A stretch of 7,427 nucleotides of DNA from Desulfuromonadales bacterium (GTDB lineage Bacteria; Desulfobacterota; Desulfuromonadia; Desulfuromonadales; UBA2294), in NCBI GenBank assembly GCA_030591795.1, contig JAUVAJ010000079.1:1-7427 (forward strand). Direction: 5' to 3'. How positions within the stretch are numbered: the first letter of the stretch is position 1; each line of letters begins with the position of its first letter. The notes beneath the pieces were generated by a model, which was given only the letters and a program-made list of their open reading frames with translations, was not told the DNA's origin and did not search any database. The position numbers were made by a program, and so were the translations under genes. Below, one piece after another: positions 5,984 through 7,427 of this stretch.

Positions 5984-7427
5984 GCCAAGCATTCCGGGTA
6001 TTATCAGGATGGTGTCGATGCGTCGTTGAGGAATTCATATGATGAAGCTGTGTTGAACTTTTCTCGGGCTTTGGAGGAGAAACCTGGTGATCCGGAGTAC
6101 AAAGCCCGATTGGCATCATCAAAAGGCCGTGCATCGTGGGCCCATCTGAAGAAAGGTCGCCAACTGCGCAGTGAGGGTTTTCTAGTCGAGGCCGCCAGTG
6201 AGTTGCGTCTTGCCTTTGCCTTGAACAGCAACCTGGATGTAGCTCGAACAGAGCTGGCGGAAATTGAACAGGAACAAAAAATACGTGACACTCTGGCCGA
6301 AGCCGAAAACCTCTATCAAGCACGGCGGTTGCCCCAAGCCAAAAAACTTGTCAGGAAGATTCTGAAAAACTCCCCCGACAATCCGACGGCGTTGCAACTG
6401 CTCGAACAGATCCGGGCAGACCGAAACATTATGGTCGGCGGTTATGAATTGGCAGTCGATTCAAAAGAACCGGTCACACTGAAATTTAAAGACGCCCGGC
6501 TGCATGAAGTATTTAAAATTCTCAATAAACTGTCAGGCATTAATTTTATTTTTGATGAAGACCTGGCTAATGAAAGTGTAACTCTCCTTCTGGAAGAGGC
6601 GACATTTTCCCAGGCGCTTGAACTGTTGATGAAAATGAATAATCTCGGATCGCGGGTACTTAATCCGAAAACAGTTATTATTTATTCCAATACCAAGGAG
6701 AAACAGAAGCAGTATGAAGACCAGATAATTCAGACTTTTTACCTGTCCAATATCGAAGCCAAGAAAGCGGTCAACATGTTGCGCACTATGCTGACTCTAC
6801 GTAAGGTATATGTGCATGAAGAACTCAATGCGCTGGTTGTGCGCGATCGTCCAGAAGTCATTAAGCTGGTTGAAAAGATGTTAGAGAATGCTGATCTGTC
6901 AGATTCAGAGGTTATCTTTGATCTTGAATTGATCGAGGTCAGTCATGGTGATTCCTTGCAGTTTGGACCGGAATTAAGCCCTTATGGCATCGGTATTGCC
7001 GCCACTAATGCCACAGGTATAATTGCCAGTTCAATTCCAGCCGGTGTTGATCCAGGCAACATGATCGGCAACCTTCAGGGCCTTGATGTCTTGTTTACCC
7101 TGCCGACTGCCTCATTTGACTTTTCCAAGCAGTTGCTGGACACAGATATCCTGGCTACGCCGAAGATCAGGGTTAAAAATCGGGAGAAGGCCAAGGTTCA
7201 TGTCGGAACGCGTGAACCGAGTATAACCTCGACCATTTCAGGAGACAATGTTTCTGAGAACGTCCAGTATATAGATGTCGGAGTTAAGGTGGATGTTGAA
7301 CCGGTAATTCAACTTGATGGGTCGGTGCGGACGAAACTACGGTTGGAAGTCAGTTCCGCCAGTGATCCGGTCGAGTCAAGCAACTCGCGGGTGTTTACCA
7401 TTAATACCACCAATGCCGAGACGACAC
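5921..7427 (+). CDS. gspD: TPR-containing secretin lipoprotein, GspD/PilQ family (3' truncated by window)
   Basis: The frame stays open to the right edge (502 residues visible). After the lipobox Cys21, residues about 26-165 form three TPR-like helical hairpins (for example Y-D-E-A-V-x-x-F-x-x-A-L, and the A-E-x-x-Y...A-x-x-L repeat at 127-148). An N0/STN domain follows at about 184-258 (LKFKDARLHEVFKILNKLSG), then one N1-type (NolW/secretin_N) domain at about 269-325 (F-Y-L-S-N-I-E-A...L-N-A-L-V-V). The secretin beta-barrel begins near 332. Its hallmark segments are A-T-P-K-I-R-V-K-N-R-E-K-A (412-424), V-G-T-R-E-P (428-433) and V-Q-Y-I-D-V-G-V-K-V-D-V-E-P (448-461). It forms the outer-membrane gate of the machine. 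Only one N1 repeat is visible, fewer than in classical GspD (N1-N3), and no AMIN domain as in PilQ is seen. The barrel's C-terminal part lies beyond the window. Confidence 0.93.
   Translation, partial: MNMVTVRCMTLLFILLLLAGCAKHSGYYQDGVDASLRNSYDEAVLNFSRALEEKPGDPEYKARLASSKGRASWAHLKKGRQLRSEGFLVEAASELRLAFALNSNLDVARTELAEIEQEQKIRDTLAEAENLYQARRLPQAKKLVRKILKNSPDNPTALQLLEQIRADRNIMVGGYELAVDSKEPVTLKFKDARLHEVFKILNKLSGINFIFDEDLANESVTLLLEEATFSQALELLMKMNNLGSRVLNPKTVIIYSNTKEKQKQYEDQIIQTFYLSNIEAKKAVNMLRTMLTLRKVYVHEELNALVVRDRPEVIKLVEKMLENADLSDSEVIFDLELIEVSHGDSLQFGPELSPYGIGIAATNATGIIASSIPAGVDPGNMIGNLQGLDVLFTLPTASFDFSKQLLDTDILATPKIRVKNREKAKVHVGTREPSITSTISGDNVSENVQYIDVGVKVDVEPVIQLDGSVRTKLRLEVSSASDPVESSNSRVFTINTTNAETT

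Noticed and set aside
5734..6397. Cluster of minus-strand frames opposite the connector end and secretin start
   Set aside because: Several overlap each other in different frames, which is typical of shadows. None has a ribosome binding site or a recognisable product, and the plus strand carries a clear lipobox, TPR and N0 coding signal.

Overview
The window holds most of one co-directional operon for a hybrid type II secretion / type IV pilus-like envelope machine. At the left edge are the last codons of an unrelated upstream gene and its terminator. The organism is a Gram-negative bacterium, as shown by an outer-membrane secretin lipoprotein and inner-membrane alignment proteins. I infer Desulfuromonadales-type Deltaproteobacteria (Geobacter, Desulfuromonas, Pelobacter relatives). 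The reasons are that the gene set and order match, from memory, the atypical type II system described next to oxpG in Geobacter, and that the upstream fragment ends in a c-type-heme-like CxxxCH motif. No marker gene in the window settles the taxonomy.

Layout. Positions 2-118 are the 3' end of a plus-strand gene, followed by a strong rho-independent terminator (about 134-165) that separates it from the operon. A short AT-rich gap follows. Then come seven tightly packed plus-strand genes: gspF/pilC (inner-membrane platform, 214-1422), gspE/pilB (assembly ATPase with MshEN-like N domain, 1435-3168), pilM-like (3165-4079), pilN-like (4088-4627), pilO-like (4627-5193), a GspC/PilP-like bitopic protein with a Lys/Pro linker (5190-5861), and a TPR-containing secretin lipoprotein (5921 to beyond the right edge, so truncated). 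Three junctions overlap by one to four bases (ATGA or TAATG), and no terminator or promoter-sized gap lies inside the run. It is therefore probably one transcript with translational coupling.

How the parts fit. GspE hydrolyses ATP to drive GspF, which extracts pseudopilins from the inner membrane. PilM sits in the cytoplasm on the PilN N-terminal tail, and PilN and PilO form the periplasmic alignment pair. The GspC/PilP-like protein spans the periplasm toward the secretin, which forms the outer-membrane gate. No pseudopilin, prepilin peptidase or retraction ATPase (PilT) lies in the window. The pseudopilin is expected downstream.

The points most worth a second look are the fusion of a pilotin-like TPR lipoprotein module to the secretin, a PilM whose actin-type nucleotide motifs look eroded, a half-conserved c-di-GMP-type MshEN motif pair in the ATPase, and the mixed GspC/PilP character of the linker protein. 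I see no mobile element, CRISPR array, RNA gene or clearly novel system. The reverse-strand ORFs are shadows of these genes.
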